Positions 13,815 through 24,555 of a stretch of 64,000 bases of DNA are shown one piece after another. Numbering within the stretch: the stretch's first letter is position 1; the number at the start of each line of letters is the position of its first letter. Made by a program: the position numbers and the translations under genes. Source of the DNA: Nemertoderma westbladi (Eukaryota; Xenacoelomorpha; Nemertodermatida; Nemertodermatidae); the NCBI GenBank assembly GCA_032718475.1, contig JAUCBJ010005498.1, positions 1-64,000 of the forward strand, read 5' to 3'. The notes under the pieces are model-generated. The model worked only from the letters and a program-made list of their open reading frames with translations, was not told the origin of the DNA and searched no databases.

Positions 13815-16080
13815 ACCTTATAAACCGTTAATATCTTTGAATTATTTACCAATACCTTATAAGACTTTATTATCTATAAATTGTTTACCAATACCTTATA
13901 AGGATTTATTATCTATGAATTGTTTACCAATACCTTATAAGACTTTATTATCTATAAATTGTTTACCAATACCTTATAAGGCTTTATTATCTATGAATTG
14001 TTTACCAATACCTTATAAGGCTTTATTATCTATGAATTGTTTACCAATACCTTATAAGGCTTTATTATCTATGAATTGTTTACCAATACCTTATAAGACT
14101 TTATTATCTCTAAATTGTTTACCAATACCTTATAAGGCTTTATTATCTATAAATTGTTTACCAATGCCTTATAAGACTTTATTATCTATAAATTGTTTAC
14201 CAATACCTTATAAGGATTTATTATCTATGAATTGTTTACCAATACCTTATAAGACTTTATTATCTATAAATTGTTTACCAATACCTTATAAGGCTTTATT
14301 ATCTATGAATTGTTTACCAATACCTTATAAGACTTTATTATCTCTAAATTGTTTACCAATACCTTATAAGACTTTATTATCTATAAATTGTTTACCAATA
14401 CCTTATAAGGCTTTATTATCTATGAATTGTTTACCAATACCTTATAAGACTTTATTATCTCTAAATTGTTTACCAATACCTTATAAGGCTTTATTATCTA
14501 TAAATTGTTTACCAATGCCTTATAAGACTTTATTATCTATAAATTGTTTACCAATACCTTATAAGACTTTATTATCTATAAATTGTTTACCAATACCTTA
14601 TAAGGCTTTATTATCTCTAAATTGTTTACCAATACCTTATAAGACTTTATTATCTATAAATTGTTTACCAATACCTTATAAGACTTTATTATCTCTAAAT
14701 TGTTTACCAATACCTTATAAGACTTTATTATCTCTAAATTGTTTACCAATACCTTATAAGACTTTATTATCTCTAAATTGTTTACCAATACCTTATAAGA
14801 CTTTATTATCTCTAAATTGTTTACCAATACCTTATAAGACTTTATTATCTCTAAATTGTTTACCAATACCTTATAAGACTTTATTATCTCTAAATTATTT
14901 ACTAATACCTTATAAGACTTTATTATCTATAAATTGTTTACCAATACCTTATAAGACTTTATTATCTATAAATTGTTTACCAATACCTTATAAGGCTTTA
15001 TTATCTCTAAATTGTTTACCAATACCTTATAAGACTTTATTATCTATAAATTGTTTACCAATACCTTATAAGACTTTATTATCTCTAAATTGTTTACCAA
15101 TACCTTATAAGACTTTATTATCTATAAATTGTTTACCAATACCTTATAAGACTTTATTATCTCTAAATTGTTTACCAATACCTTATAAGACTTTATTATC
15201 TCTAAATTGTTTACCAATACCTTATAAGACTTTATTATCTCTAAATTGTTTACCAATACCTTATAAGACTTTATTATCTCTAAATTATTTACTAATACCT
15301 TATAAGACTTTATTATCTATAAATTGTTTACCAATACCTTATAAGACTTTATTATCTCTAAATTGTTTACCAATACCTTATAAGACTTTATTATCTCTAA
15401 ATTGTTTACCAATACCTTATAAGACTTTATTATCTATAAATTGTTTACCAATACCTTATAAGGCTTTATTATCTATAAATTGTTTACCAATACCTTATAA
15501 GACTTTATTATCTATAAATTGTTTACCAATACCTTATAAGACTTTATTATCTATAAATTGTTTACCAATACCTTATAAGGCTTTATTATCTATAAATTGT
15601 TTACCAATACCTTATAAGACTTTATTATCTATAAATTGTTTACCAATACCTTATAAGACTTTATTATCTATAAATTGTTTACCAATACCTTATAAGACTT
15701 TATTATCTATAAATTGTTTACCAATACCTTATAAGACTTTATTATCTCTAAATTATTTACCAATACCTTATAAGACTTTATTATCTATAAATTGTTTACC
15801 AATACCTTATAAGACTTTATTATCTCTAAATTGTTTACCAATACCTTATAAGACTTTATTATCTCTAAATTGTTTACCAATACCTTATAAGACTTTATTA
15901 TCTCTAAATTGTTTACCAGTACCTTATAAGACTTTATTATCTATAAATTGTTTACCAATACCTTATAAGGCTTTATTATCTTTGAATTGTTTACCAATAC
16001 CTTATAAGGCTTTATTATCTATGAATTGTTTACCAATACATTATAAGACTTTATTATCTATGAATTGTTTACCAGTACCT
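13815..16080. repeat. 39-bp satellite derived from the exon G 3' end and its donor
   Basis: About 58 copies of a 39-bp unit. On the minus strand each reads TTATAAG|GTATTGGTAAAC and onward. A 24-nt stretch (plus-strand 17043-17066) spanning the exon G end and its 5' splice site is identical to the unit, so the array repeats PYK-coding sequence plus the donor. The 773-residue plus-strand frame is a translation of the antisense strand, open because 39 is a multiple of 3. Single-base variants (GCT/ACT/GAT after AAG; CTA/ATA/ATG) are shuffled along the array, and two stretches about 400 bp apart carry the rare TTATTTACTAAT form. Confidence 0.95.
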
Positions 16081-16405
16081 ACTTCTATTACAATAGGCCT
16101 GCTGCATTGAACCTGCACATTGAGATGCTATGCCAGCTTAAGAAAAACATTTTGTTAACACCATACAATCCACTGGCAAGCCCAATGCAGCGTGCATTAA
16201 AAATGCTATGCCGGCTTATCAACAAAATTGCACTGCCAGAAATCCCTATCCAACATGACTTTCGCGAGACTATTTTAATCACCTTATAAGGCTACTGTGT
16301 TGTCAGCTGCCTAGTGTAAGTGAATCTGTGAGCAAGCCTATATTTATTCCATATGAAAACCTTGTCAATATAACAATTACAAGGATTACAGGATTACCTG
16401 TAACA
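16081..16405. other. Non-repeat segment between the 39-bp array and the RPS16 retrocopy
   Basis: Contains two similar words, GAGATGCTATGCCAGCTTA near 16123 and AAATGCTATGCCGGCTTA near 16201, and one stray ACCTTATAAGGC (about 16281-16292) like the array unit. The frame at 16065-16289 matches nothing I recognise. Probably part of the insertion that brought the pseudogene, or a leftover of the intron. Confidence 0.4.
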
Positions 16406-16851
16406 ATGGCCAACAAAACTCTCAACAATCCGTTCAAGTATTCGGTCGAAAGTAAACGGCCACAGCCGTGGCTCATTGCAAGCGCTCAAAGCCGGGGACA
16501 GGTGGAATAATTCGCGTCAACGGACGCCCCATCGACGTGCTCGAACCCGCGTGCTTGCGGTACAAGTTACTTTAACCGCAGCTGTAACTCGGGAAGGAGA
16601 GATTCGCTGGGGTTGATATCCGTGTGCGAGTCAAGGGCAGCGGTCAGATATCGCAGGTATACGCGATACGCCAAGCGATATCCAAGCCTCTGGTTGCGTA
16701 CTATCAGAAGTTCGTGGATGAAGCGAGTAAGAAGGAGATTAAAGACATCCTAATCATGTACGATCGGACTCTATTGGTGGAGGATCCGAGACGAAACGAA
16801 CCCAAAAATTTCGGCGGACCCGGAGCCAGGGCTAGGTACCAGAAGAGTTAG
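16406..16851 (+). pseudogene. RPS16: Processed pseudogene of 40S ribosomal protein S16
   Basis: Intronless, on the strand opposite to the host gene. In one plus frame the sequence reads [92 protein letters not shown] and [13 protein letters not shown], covering the whole of RPS16 (uS9 family, about 146 residues). It is dead: a 1-nt shift after the ATG at 16406, in-frame TAA codons after FGRK and at two sites before LGKERF, and a stop in place of the final Tyr-Arg. An AATAAA lies at 16918-16923. It is inserted between exon G and the 39-bp array. Working RPS16 acts in the decoding site of the small ribosomal subunit. Confidence 0.95.
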
Positions 16852-17056
16852 TTATCGATAAGTCGCTAGCGGTTTTACGGGTATATTCTTTCAACTGTAT
16901 AGTATAATAAAATTCTTAATAAAGTTTGATTTTCTGTGTAATAAGCTAGCAATTAGGGTGTTCAGAGGCTGCGATGTAATTGAATTTGTATTGCAGCCTG
17001 TTAACTTTAATTTGGTATTTATTATACGATATAATGTATGGATTGTTTACCAATAC
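16852..17056. other. RPS16 3' flank and exon G donor-side intron
   Basis: From about 16852 to 16940 this is the 3'UTR-like tail of the retrocopy. From there to 17056 it is the receptor intron beginning with the donor GTATTGG. No poly(A) tract is preserved. Confidence 0.5.
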
Positions 17057-17276
17057 CTTATAAGGCGTTAAATTAGAGTAAACAGTCCAGTTCATTTCAT
17101 CCAGATGTTCGTCTCTGTGTGAGTGGCTATTTGGCCGGTACAAACCGACCATCTTGGGCAGTTTGTCCACGAATATCCGTCGGAAACGCTTGGACATTGA
17201 ATGAGTGGACGGACTCCGCCAATGGACATTAATAACAACAATGGACAACATTACAGAAGCGGTTACCAGTAGCATA
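17057..17276 (-). CDS. nAChR-like subunit, exon G (TM3 end and intracellular loop)
   Basis: 73 codons plus a first base that completes a Cys codon split with exon F (phase 2). The acceptor is TATTTTCAG and the donor AAG|GTATTG. MLLVTASVMLSIVVINVHWR completes TM3, and SPSTHSMSKRFRRIFVDKLP is the strongly conserved start of the intracellular loop in nicotinic subunits. A His/Asp-rich stretch follows and the exon ends TVYSNLTPYK. The loop between TM3 and TM4 is short for the family. Continuing past the donor the frame stays open a little into the intron, so donor choice rests on the GT site and the phase match with exon H. The exon end is the source of the 39-bp satellite. Confidence 0.88.
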
Positions 17277-17593
17277 CTGAAAATATTAAACAGAACAATA
17301 AATAGCGCTGTGCAGTAAACAATTTATATACTGTATATATTTATTTACTTTATACCTTATATAGATTACTTTTCCTTAGTTTAAATATGTTACAATTATT
17401 ATTTTTGTACCCATTACGCTTTTGGAATTATAGTTAATTTGAGATTATTTGATAAATAATACAGTATATCAATTGATATATTTCATTTAGTTTGAAAAAT
17501 AACGTTACTTTATTTTTTATTTCGCGCGATAATGAATTCGGTGCCATACATTTAATAAAACACTTATTTAATAAAATATATATATTTACTTAC
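17277..17593. other. Receptor intron F-G, AT-rich, no array
   Basis: About 317 bp of AT-rich intron. It is the shortest intron in the gene and the only one without an obvious tandem repeat. Confidence 0.7.
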
Positions 17594-17790
17594 CAAAAAG
17601 TCAGATAAAATACAAGCAATGGAACACTGGCATTTCCCTTTGGTATAAAATCAGACAGTATGAGTAGAGGTAATGTTAGTGCGAGCAGTAAGGACACAGC
17701 AAGACTCATTTTCTCGCCTGCGTCACTTGGTAAATAGAATACCGCAATGGATAATAGGGACATTACTAACACTGGTAGCAACAGGTTGAT
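17594..17790 (-). CDS. nAChR-like subunit, exon F (TM1, TM2, start of TM3)
   Basis: 65 codons plus two bases (TG). The acceptor is ACGTTTCAG and the donor G|GTAAGT, a strong site. INLLLPVLVMSLLSIAVFYL is TM1. SDAGEKMSLAVSLLLALTLP begins TM2: the Gly-Glu-Lys at the inner mouth is the signature of cation-selective members, with Ser at 2' and 6' and Leu at 9'. The end of TM2 has Asp at 20' followed by FIP. VPLLVFYLTF starts TM3. By family knowledge this is the pore of a pentameric acetylcholine-gated or related cation channel in the plasma membrane. A partial copy of this exon's start lies 61 bp upstream in the intron. Confidence 0.93.
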
Positions 17791-17866
17791 CTGAAACGTA
17801 AACAATAAATGAGCCTAGGGACATTACTAACACTGGTAGCAACTCGTTGATCTGAAACGTAAACAA
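17756..17866 (-). repeat. Two-copy tandem duplication across the exon F 3' splice site
   Basis: The 50 bp at 17756-17805 (end of intron, AG, first 35 nt of exon F) recur at 17817-17866 with only two mismatches. The upstream copy has its own TTTCAG acceptor followed by an exon-like start reading INELLPVLVMSL. Using it would lengthen the exon by 61 nt and shift the frame, so it is presumably silent or deleterious. Confidence 0.92.
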
Positions 17867-17934
17867 AAAAAAACAAAGAAACATAAAGATACAATAGAAC
17901 ATTTCAAAATGTCCCCCCTTTAGAGGTTCCGTAA

Positions 17935-18503
17935 TGGTCAGTATTGGTAACATCTCGTAACAATATCGGTTATCGAGATAGGTGATAATCAGTATTGGTA
18001 ACATCTCGTAACAATATCGGTTATCGCTATAGGTGATAATCAGTATTGGTAACATCTCGTAACAATATCGGTTATCGAGATAGCTGATAATCAGTATTGG
18101 TAACATCTCGTAACAATATCGGTTATCGAGATAGGTGATAATCAGTATTGGTAACATCTCGTAACAATATCGGTTATCGCTATAGGTGATAATCAGTATT
18201 GGTAACATCTCGTAACAATATCGGTTATCGCTATAGGTGATAATTAGTATTGGTAACATCTCGTAACAATATCGGTTATCGAGATAGGTGATAATCAGTA
18301 TTGGTAACATCTCGTAACAATATCGGTTATCGAGATAGGTGATAATCAGTATTGGTAACATCTCGTAACAATATCGGTTATCGAGATAAGGTGATAATCA
18401 GTATTGGTAACATCTCGTAACAATATCGGTTATCGCTATAGGTGATAATCAGTATTGGTAACATCTCGTAACAATATCGGTTATCGCTATAGGTGACAAT
18501 TAC
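17935..18503 (-). repeat. 51-bp minisatellite abutting the exon E donor
   Basis: About 11 copies of a 51-bp unit fill most of the 713-bp intron E-F and start at the donor of exon E itself (GAG|GTAATT). On the minus strand the unit encodes a 17-residue repeat (MLPILIITY, then SDNRYCYE) with no stop in this frame. Units differ mainly at GAGATAGG versus GCTATAGG. TGTTACGAG in the unit resembles the exon E end TTTTATGAG, which hints at an exon-edge origin, but the match is weaker than for the 54-, 45-, 39- and 26-bp arrays. Confidence 0.9.
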
Positions 18504-18687
18504 CTCATAAAACAATGGTTTCCTTTTTATATGTATATCGTAAGTAATTGCTGAGTGATTCTCTCGGCTTCCCGGAAACTGCCACGTATGATTTCTACCT
18601 GGGAACCACGTTATATCCCATTCCGATGACGTCACGTACTGTTGCGGGTATTCCTTAGAAACTCCGGTTTCATAATCCGTGTTAATT
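18504..18687 (-). CDS. nAChR-like subunit, exon E (end of ligand-binding domain)
   Basis: 61 codons plus a first base completing an Ile codon split with exon D. The acceptor is TCTGCTTTAG and the donor GAG|GTAATT (phase 0). It encodes the second half of the extracellular domain: YVTSSEWDITWFPG matches the S.EW.I..F pattern before loop C. SAITYDIHIKRKPLFYE is the beta10 strand leading into TM1 (family RRKPLFY). The loop-C region carries no adjacent cysteine pair, so this is a non-alpha-type subunit. NHT and NHS are possible N-glycosylation sites. The exon is flanked directly on both sides by tandem arrays. Confidence 0.92.
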
Positions 18688-18691
18688 CTAA

Positions 18692-21600
18692 AGCAGACAA
18701 AATGTAGTATGTATGGAGAGATATTATAGACAGACAAAATGTAGTACATATGGACAGACATTATAAACAGATAAAATGTAGCACATATAGACAGACATTA
18801 TAGACAGACAAAATGTGGTACATATGGAAAGACATTATAGACAGACAATATGTAGTACGTATGGACAGACATTATAGACAGACAAAATGTAGTACATATA
18901 GACAGACATTATAGACAGACAAAATGTATTACATATGGACAGACATTATAGACAGACAAAATGTAGTACATATGGACAGACATTATAGACAGACAAAATA
19001 TAGTACATATGGACAGACATTATAGACAGACAAAATGTAGTACATATGGACAGACATTATAGACAGACAAAATGTAGTACATATGGACAGACATTATAGA
19101 CAGACAAAATGTAGTACATATAGACAGACATTATAGACAGACAAAATGTATTACATATGGACAGACATTATAGACAGACAAAATGTAGTACATATGGACA
19201 GACATTATAGACAGACAAAATATAGTACATATGGACAGACATTATAGACAGACAAAATGTAGTACATATGGACAGACATTATAGACAGACAAAATGTAGT
19301 ACATATGGACAGACATTATAGACAGACAAAATGTAGTACATATAGACAGACATTATAGACAGACAAAATGTATTACATATGGACAGACATTATAGACAGA
19401 CAAAATGTAGTACATATGGACAGACATTATAGACAGACAAAATGTAGTACATATGGACAGACATTATAGACAGACACAATGTAGTACATATGGACAGACA
19501 TTATAGACAGACAAAATGTATTACATATAGACAGACATTATAGACAGACAAAATGTATTACATATGGACAGACATTATAGACAGACAAAATGTAGTACAT
19601 ATGGACAGACATTATAGACAGACAAAATATAGTACATATGGACAGACATTATAGACAGACAAAATGTAGTACATATGGACAGACATTATAGACAGACAAA
19701 ATGTAGTACATATAGACAGACATTATAGACAGACAAAATGTAGTACATATAGACAGACATTATAGACAGACAAAATGTATTACTTATGGACAGACATTAT
19801 AGACAGACAAAATGTAGTACATATGGACAGACATTATAGACAGACACAATGTAGTACATATAGACAGACACAATGTAGTACATATGGGCAGACAAAATGT
19901 AGTACATATGGACAGACATTATAAACAGATAAAATGTAGTACATATAGACAGACAAAATGTAGTATGTATGGACAGACATTATAAACAGACACAATGTAG
20001 TACATATGGACAGACATTATAGACAGAGAAAATGTAGTACATATAGACAGACAATATAGACAGACAAAATGTAGTACGTATGGACAGATATTATAGACAG
20101 ACAAAATGTAGTCTGACAGACATTATAAACAGACAAAATGTATTACATATGGACAGACATTATAGACAGACAAAATGTAGTACATATGGACAGACATTAT
20201 AGACAGACAAAATATAGTACATATGGACAGACATTATAGACAGACAAAATGTAGTACATATGGACAGACATTATAGACAGACAAAATGTAGTACATATGG
20301 ACAGACATTATAGACAGACAAAATGTAGTACATATGAACAGACAAAATGTAGTACATATGGACAGATATTATAGACAGACAAAATGTAGTACATATGGAC
20401 AGACATTATAGACAGACACAATGTAGTACATATAGACAGACACAATGTAGTACATATGGGCAGACAAAATGTATTACATATGGACAGACATTATAGGTAG
20501 ACAAAATATAGTACGTATGAACAGACATTATAGACAGACACAATGTAGTACATATGAACAGACAAAATGTAGTACGTATGGACAGATATTATAGACAGAC
20601 AAAATGTAGTACGTATGGACAGACATTATAGACAGACACAATGTAGTACATATAGACAGACATTATAGACAGACAAAATGTAGTACATATGGACAGACAT
20701 TATAGGTAGACAAAATATAGTACATATGGACAGACATTATAGACAGACACAATGTAGTACATATGAACAGACAAAATGTAGTACGTATGGACAGATATTA
20801 TAGACAGACAAAATGTAGTACGTATGGACAGACATTATAGACAGACACAATGTAGTACATATAGACAGACACAATGTAGTACATATGGGCAGACAAAATG
20901 TAGTACATATGGACAGACATTATAAACAGATAAAATGTAGTACATATAGACAGACAAAATGTAGTATGTATGGACAGATATTATAGACAGACAAAATGTA
21001 GTACGTATGGACAGACATTATAAACAGACACAATGTAGTACATATAGACAGACATTATAGACAGACAAAATGTAGTACATATGGACAGACATTATAGGTA
21101 GACAAAATATAGTACATATGGACAGACATTATAGACAGACACAATGTAGTACATATGAACAGACAAAATGTAGTACATATGGACAGATATTATAGACAGA
21201 CAAAATGTAGTACATATGGACAGACATTATAGACAGACACAATGTAGTACATATAGACAGACACAATGTAGTACATATGGGCAGACAAAATGTATTACAT
21301 ATGGACAGACATTATAGACAGACAAAATGTAGTACATATGGACAGATATTATAGACAGACAAAATGTAGTACATATAGACAGACATTATAGACAGACAAA
21401 ATGTAGTACATATAGACAGACATTATAGACAGACAAAATGTAGTACATATAGACAGACATTATAGACAGACAAAATGTAGTACATATAGACAGACATTAT
21501 AGACAGAAAAAATGTAGTACGTATGGACAGACATTATAGACAGACACAATGTAGTACTTATGGACAGACATTATAGACAGACAAAATGTAGTACATATGG

Positions 21601-23815
21601 ACAGACATTATAAACAGATAAAATGTAGTACATATGGACAGACATTATAGACAGACAAAATGTAGTACGTATGGACAGACATTATAGACAGACACAATGT
21701 AGTACTTATGGACAGACATTATAGACAGACAAAATGTAGTACATATGGACAGACATTATAAACAGATAAAATGTAGTACATATAGACAGACATTATAGAC
21801 AGAAAAAATGTAGTACGTATTGACAGACATTATAGACAGACACAATGTAGTACTTATGGACAGACATTATAGACAGACAAAATGTAGTACATATGGACAG
21901 ACATTATAAACAGATAAAATGTAGTACATATGGACAGATATTATAGACAAACAACATGTAGTACATATGGACAGACATTATAGACAGACAAAATGTAGTA
22001 CTTATGGACAGACATTATAGACAGACAAAATGTAGTACATATGGACAGACATTATAAACAGATAAAATGTAGTACATATAGACAGACAAAATGTAGTATG
22101 TATGGACAGACATTATAAACAGACACAATGTAGTACATATAGACAGACATTATAGACAGACAAAATGTAGTACATATGGACAGACATTATAGGTAGACAA
22201 AATATAGTACATATGGACAGACATTATAGACAGACAAAATGTAGTACATATGGACAGATATTATAGACAGACAAAATGTAGTACGTATGGACAGACAAAA
22301 TGTAGTATGTATGGACAGATATTATAGACAGACAAAATGTAGTACATATGGACAGACATTATAAACAGATAAAATGTAGTACATATAGACAGACAAAATG
22401 TAGTATGTATGGACAGACATTATAAACAGACACAATGTAGTACATATGGACAGACATTATAAACAGATAAAATGTAGTACATATGGACAGACATTATAAA
22501 CAGACACAATGTAGTACATATAGACAGACATTATAGACAGACAAAATGTAGTACATATGGACAGACATTATAGGTAGACAAAATATAGTACATATGGACA
22601 GACATTATAGACAGACAAAATGTAGTACATATGGACAGATATTATAGACAGACAAAATGTAGTACGTATGGACAGACATTATAAACAGACACAATGTAGT
22701 ACATATAGACAGACATTATAGACAGACAAAATGTAGTACATATGGACAGACATTATAGGTAGACAAAATATAGTACATATGGACAGACATTATAGACAGA
22801 CACAATGTAGTACCTATGAACAGACAAAATGTAGTACATATGGACAGATATTATAGACAGACAAAATGTAGTACATATGGACAGACATTATAGACAGACA
22901 CAATGTTGTACATATAGACAGACACAATGTAGTACATATGGGCAGACAAAATGTATTACATATGGACAAACATTATAGACAGACAAAATGTAGTACATAT
23001 GGACAGATATTATAGACAGACAAAATGTAGTACATATAGACAGACATTATAGACAGACAAAATGTAGTACTTATGGACAGACATTATAGACAGACAAAAT
23101 GTAGTACTTATGGACAGACATTATAGACAGACAAAATGTAGTACATATGGACAGACATTATAGACAGACAAAATGTAGTACATATGGACAGATAGTATAG
23201 ACAGACAAAATGTAGTACATATAGACAGACATTATAGACAGACAAAATGTAGTACTTATGGACAGACATTATAGACAGACAAAATGTAGTACTTATGGAC
23301 AGACATTATAGACAGACAAAATGTAGTACATATGGACAGACATTATAGGTAGACAAAATATAGTACATATGGACAGACATTATAGACAGACACAATGTAG
23401 TACATATGAACAGACAAAATGTAGTACATATGGACAGATATTATAGACAGACAAAATGTAGTACATATGGACAGACATTATAGACAGACACAATGTAGTA
23501 CATATAGACAGACACAATGTAGTACATATGGGCAGACAAAATGTAGTACATATGGACAGACATTATAAACAGATAAAATGTAGTACATATAGACAGACAA
23601 AATGTAGTATGTATGGACAGATATTATAGACAGACAAAATGTAGTACATATGGACAGACATTATAGACAGACAAAATGTAGTACATATGGACAGACATTA
23701 TAGACAGACAAAATGTAGTACATATAGACAGACAAAATGTAGTACATATAGACAGACATTATAGACAGACAAAATGTAGTACGTATGGACAGATATTATA
23801 GACAGACAACGCTGT
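18692..23815. repeat. 37-bp satellite filling receptor intron D-E, ~138 copies
   Basis: Unit of about 37 bp on the plus strand: GACAGACAAAATGTAGTACA followed by TATGGACAGACATTATA. It occupies 5.1 of the 5.18 kb of the intron. At its low end it runs to within a few bases of the exon E acceptor: CTACATTTTGTCTG, minus strand, is shared by the unit and the acceptor's pyrimidine tract. At its high end it stops about 50 bp short of the exon D donor. Frequent shortened units (missing ATTATAGACAGAC) and blocks repeated every several hundred bp show repeated unequal exchange. Non-coding. Confidence 0.95.
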
Positions 23816-23866
23816 CGTTTAGGAGGGACCGACAGACGTTTATATTATAACTGGAGTATCACTAAC

Positions 23867-24016
23867 ATTAATTGACCGATAGGATATCTCCAAGATACGA
23901 ATGTCAGTGAGCACTTCTGGCTGTCATACGGTATATATTTGGCATTTATCGTACACTTGGTTGTCGCTATTGAAGGCGGAGTCCACGATATTTTCCCATT
24001 GGAAAATACAAGCATC
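23867..24016 (-). CDS. nAChR-like subunit, exon D (Cys-loop exon)
   Basis: 49 codons flanked by split codons (phase 2 on both sides). The acceptor is TATGGTTACAG; the donor chosen is AAT|GTTAGT because it alone gives the phase needed by exon E. MLVFSNGKISWTPPSI matches the family pattern .DG.I.WTPP.I. C-TINAKYIPYDSQK-C is the Cys-loop: two cysteines with exactly 13 residues between them and the Pro-Tyr-Asp version of FPFD. It is followed by SLTFVSWRYP, where SW is the loop-B tryptophan. The frame hits a stop soon after the donor. The acceptor edge is duplicated 40 bp upstream. Confidence 0.92.
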
Positions 24017-24062
24017 CTGTAACCATAACAACGTAATTGATATAAATACAAGCATCCTGTAA
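24004..24062 (-). repeat. Two-copy duplication across the exon D 3' splice site
   Basis: The 19-nt word AAATACAAGCATCCTGTAA (plus strand) at 24004-24022 recurs exactly at 24044-24062. On the minus strand each copy contains TTACAG|GATGC: the acceptor plus the first bases of exon D. The upstream copy is a decoy acceptor. Confidence 0.9.
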
Positions 24063-24555
24063 TCAGCAGTGACGTAGTTTATAAATCTTTTTTGGAGATT
24101 GTTTTTGTTACATAGTCTCCAAACAATTTACATAGGATTTCAATGTCACGTCAAAGTCAAGTCAACTTTTTGAGTAAACAGCTATTTTGAGACGACTACA
24201 CTATTAGTGTAGTGTGGGGTATTGTGTCGAAGGTCAGAAGAGTACAGTTTAACTGACAAGTTAGGGCATGTTCGTAAGCTTATATCCAATTGGGTGCCGA
24301 ATATATATTTTCGAATATATAATTTCATTAATGACAGTTTAAGGTTTTTTTATTATTTTTATTAAATAATCAAGTATTATTTATTGTATTAATGCAATAA
24401 TCGAACCTATATTTAATATGTACGGCGTACGTAGGCACAGTCTGATATTGATAAATCACAAAACCAACATTATCACATTATTCAAATAAAGCACATTATT
24501 AAAATTTATTACGATATGTTTTAAAATAAATAAATAAGTATAGTATTATTAAGAA
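24063..24555. other. Receptor intron C-D, AT-rich unique part
   Basis: No gene or array seen. AT-rich with short inverted words near 24300-24330. Confidence 0.5.

Noticed and set aside
13789-16110. 773-residue plus-strand frame of 13-residue repeats (LLSINCLPIPYKT)
   Set aside because: It is the antisense of the 39-bp satellite, whose period is a multiple of three. Its sense-strand origin is the exon G edge, so a real repeat protein is unlikely.
16065-16289. Possible coding exon in the plus frame next to the RPS16 retrocopy
   Set aside because: It begins inside the satellite, matches no family I recognise and lies in an intron of the opposite-strand gene.
19919-20104. Minus-strand frame of SVYN.CPY.LHFVCL repeats
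   Set aside because: Translation of the 37-bp satellite. The period is not a multiple of three, so it stays open only briefly.
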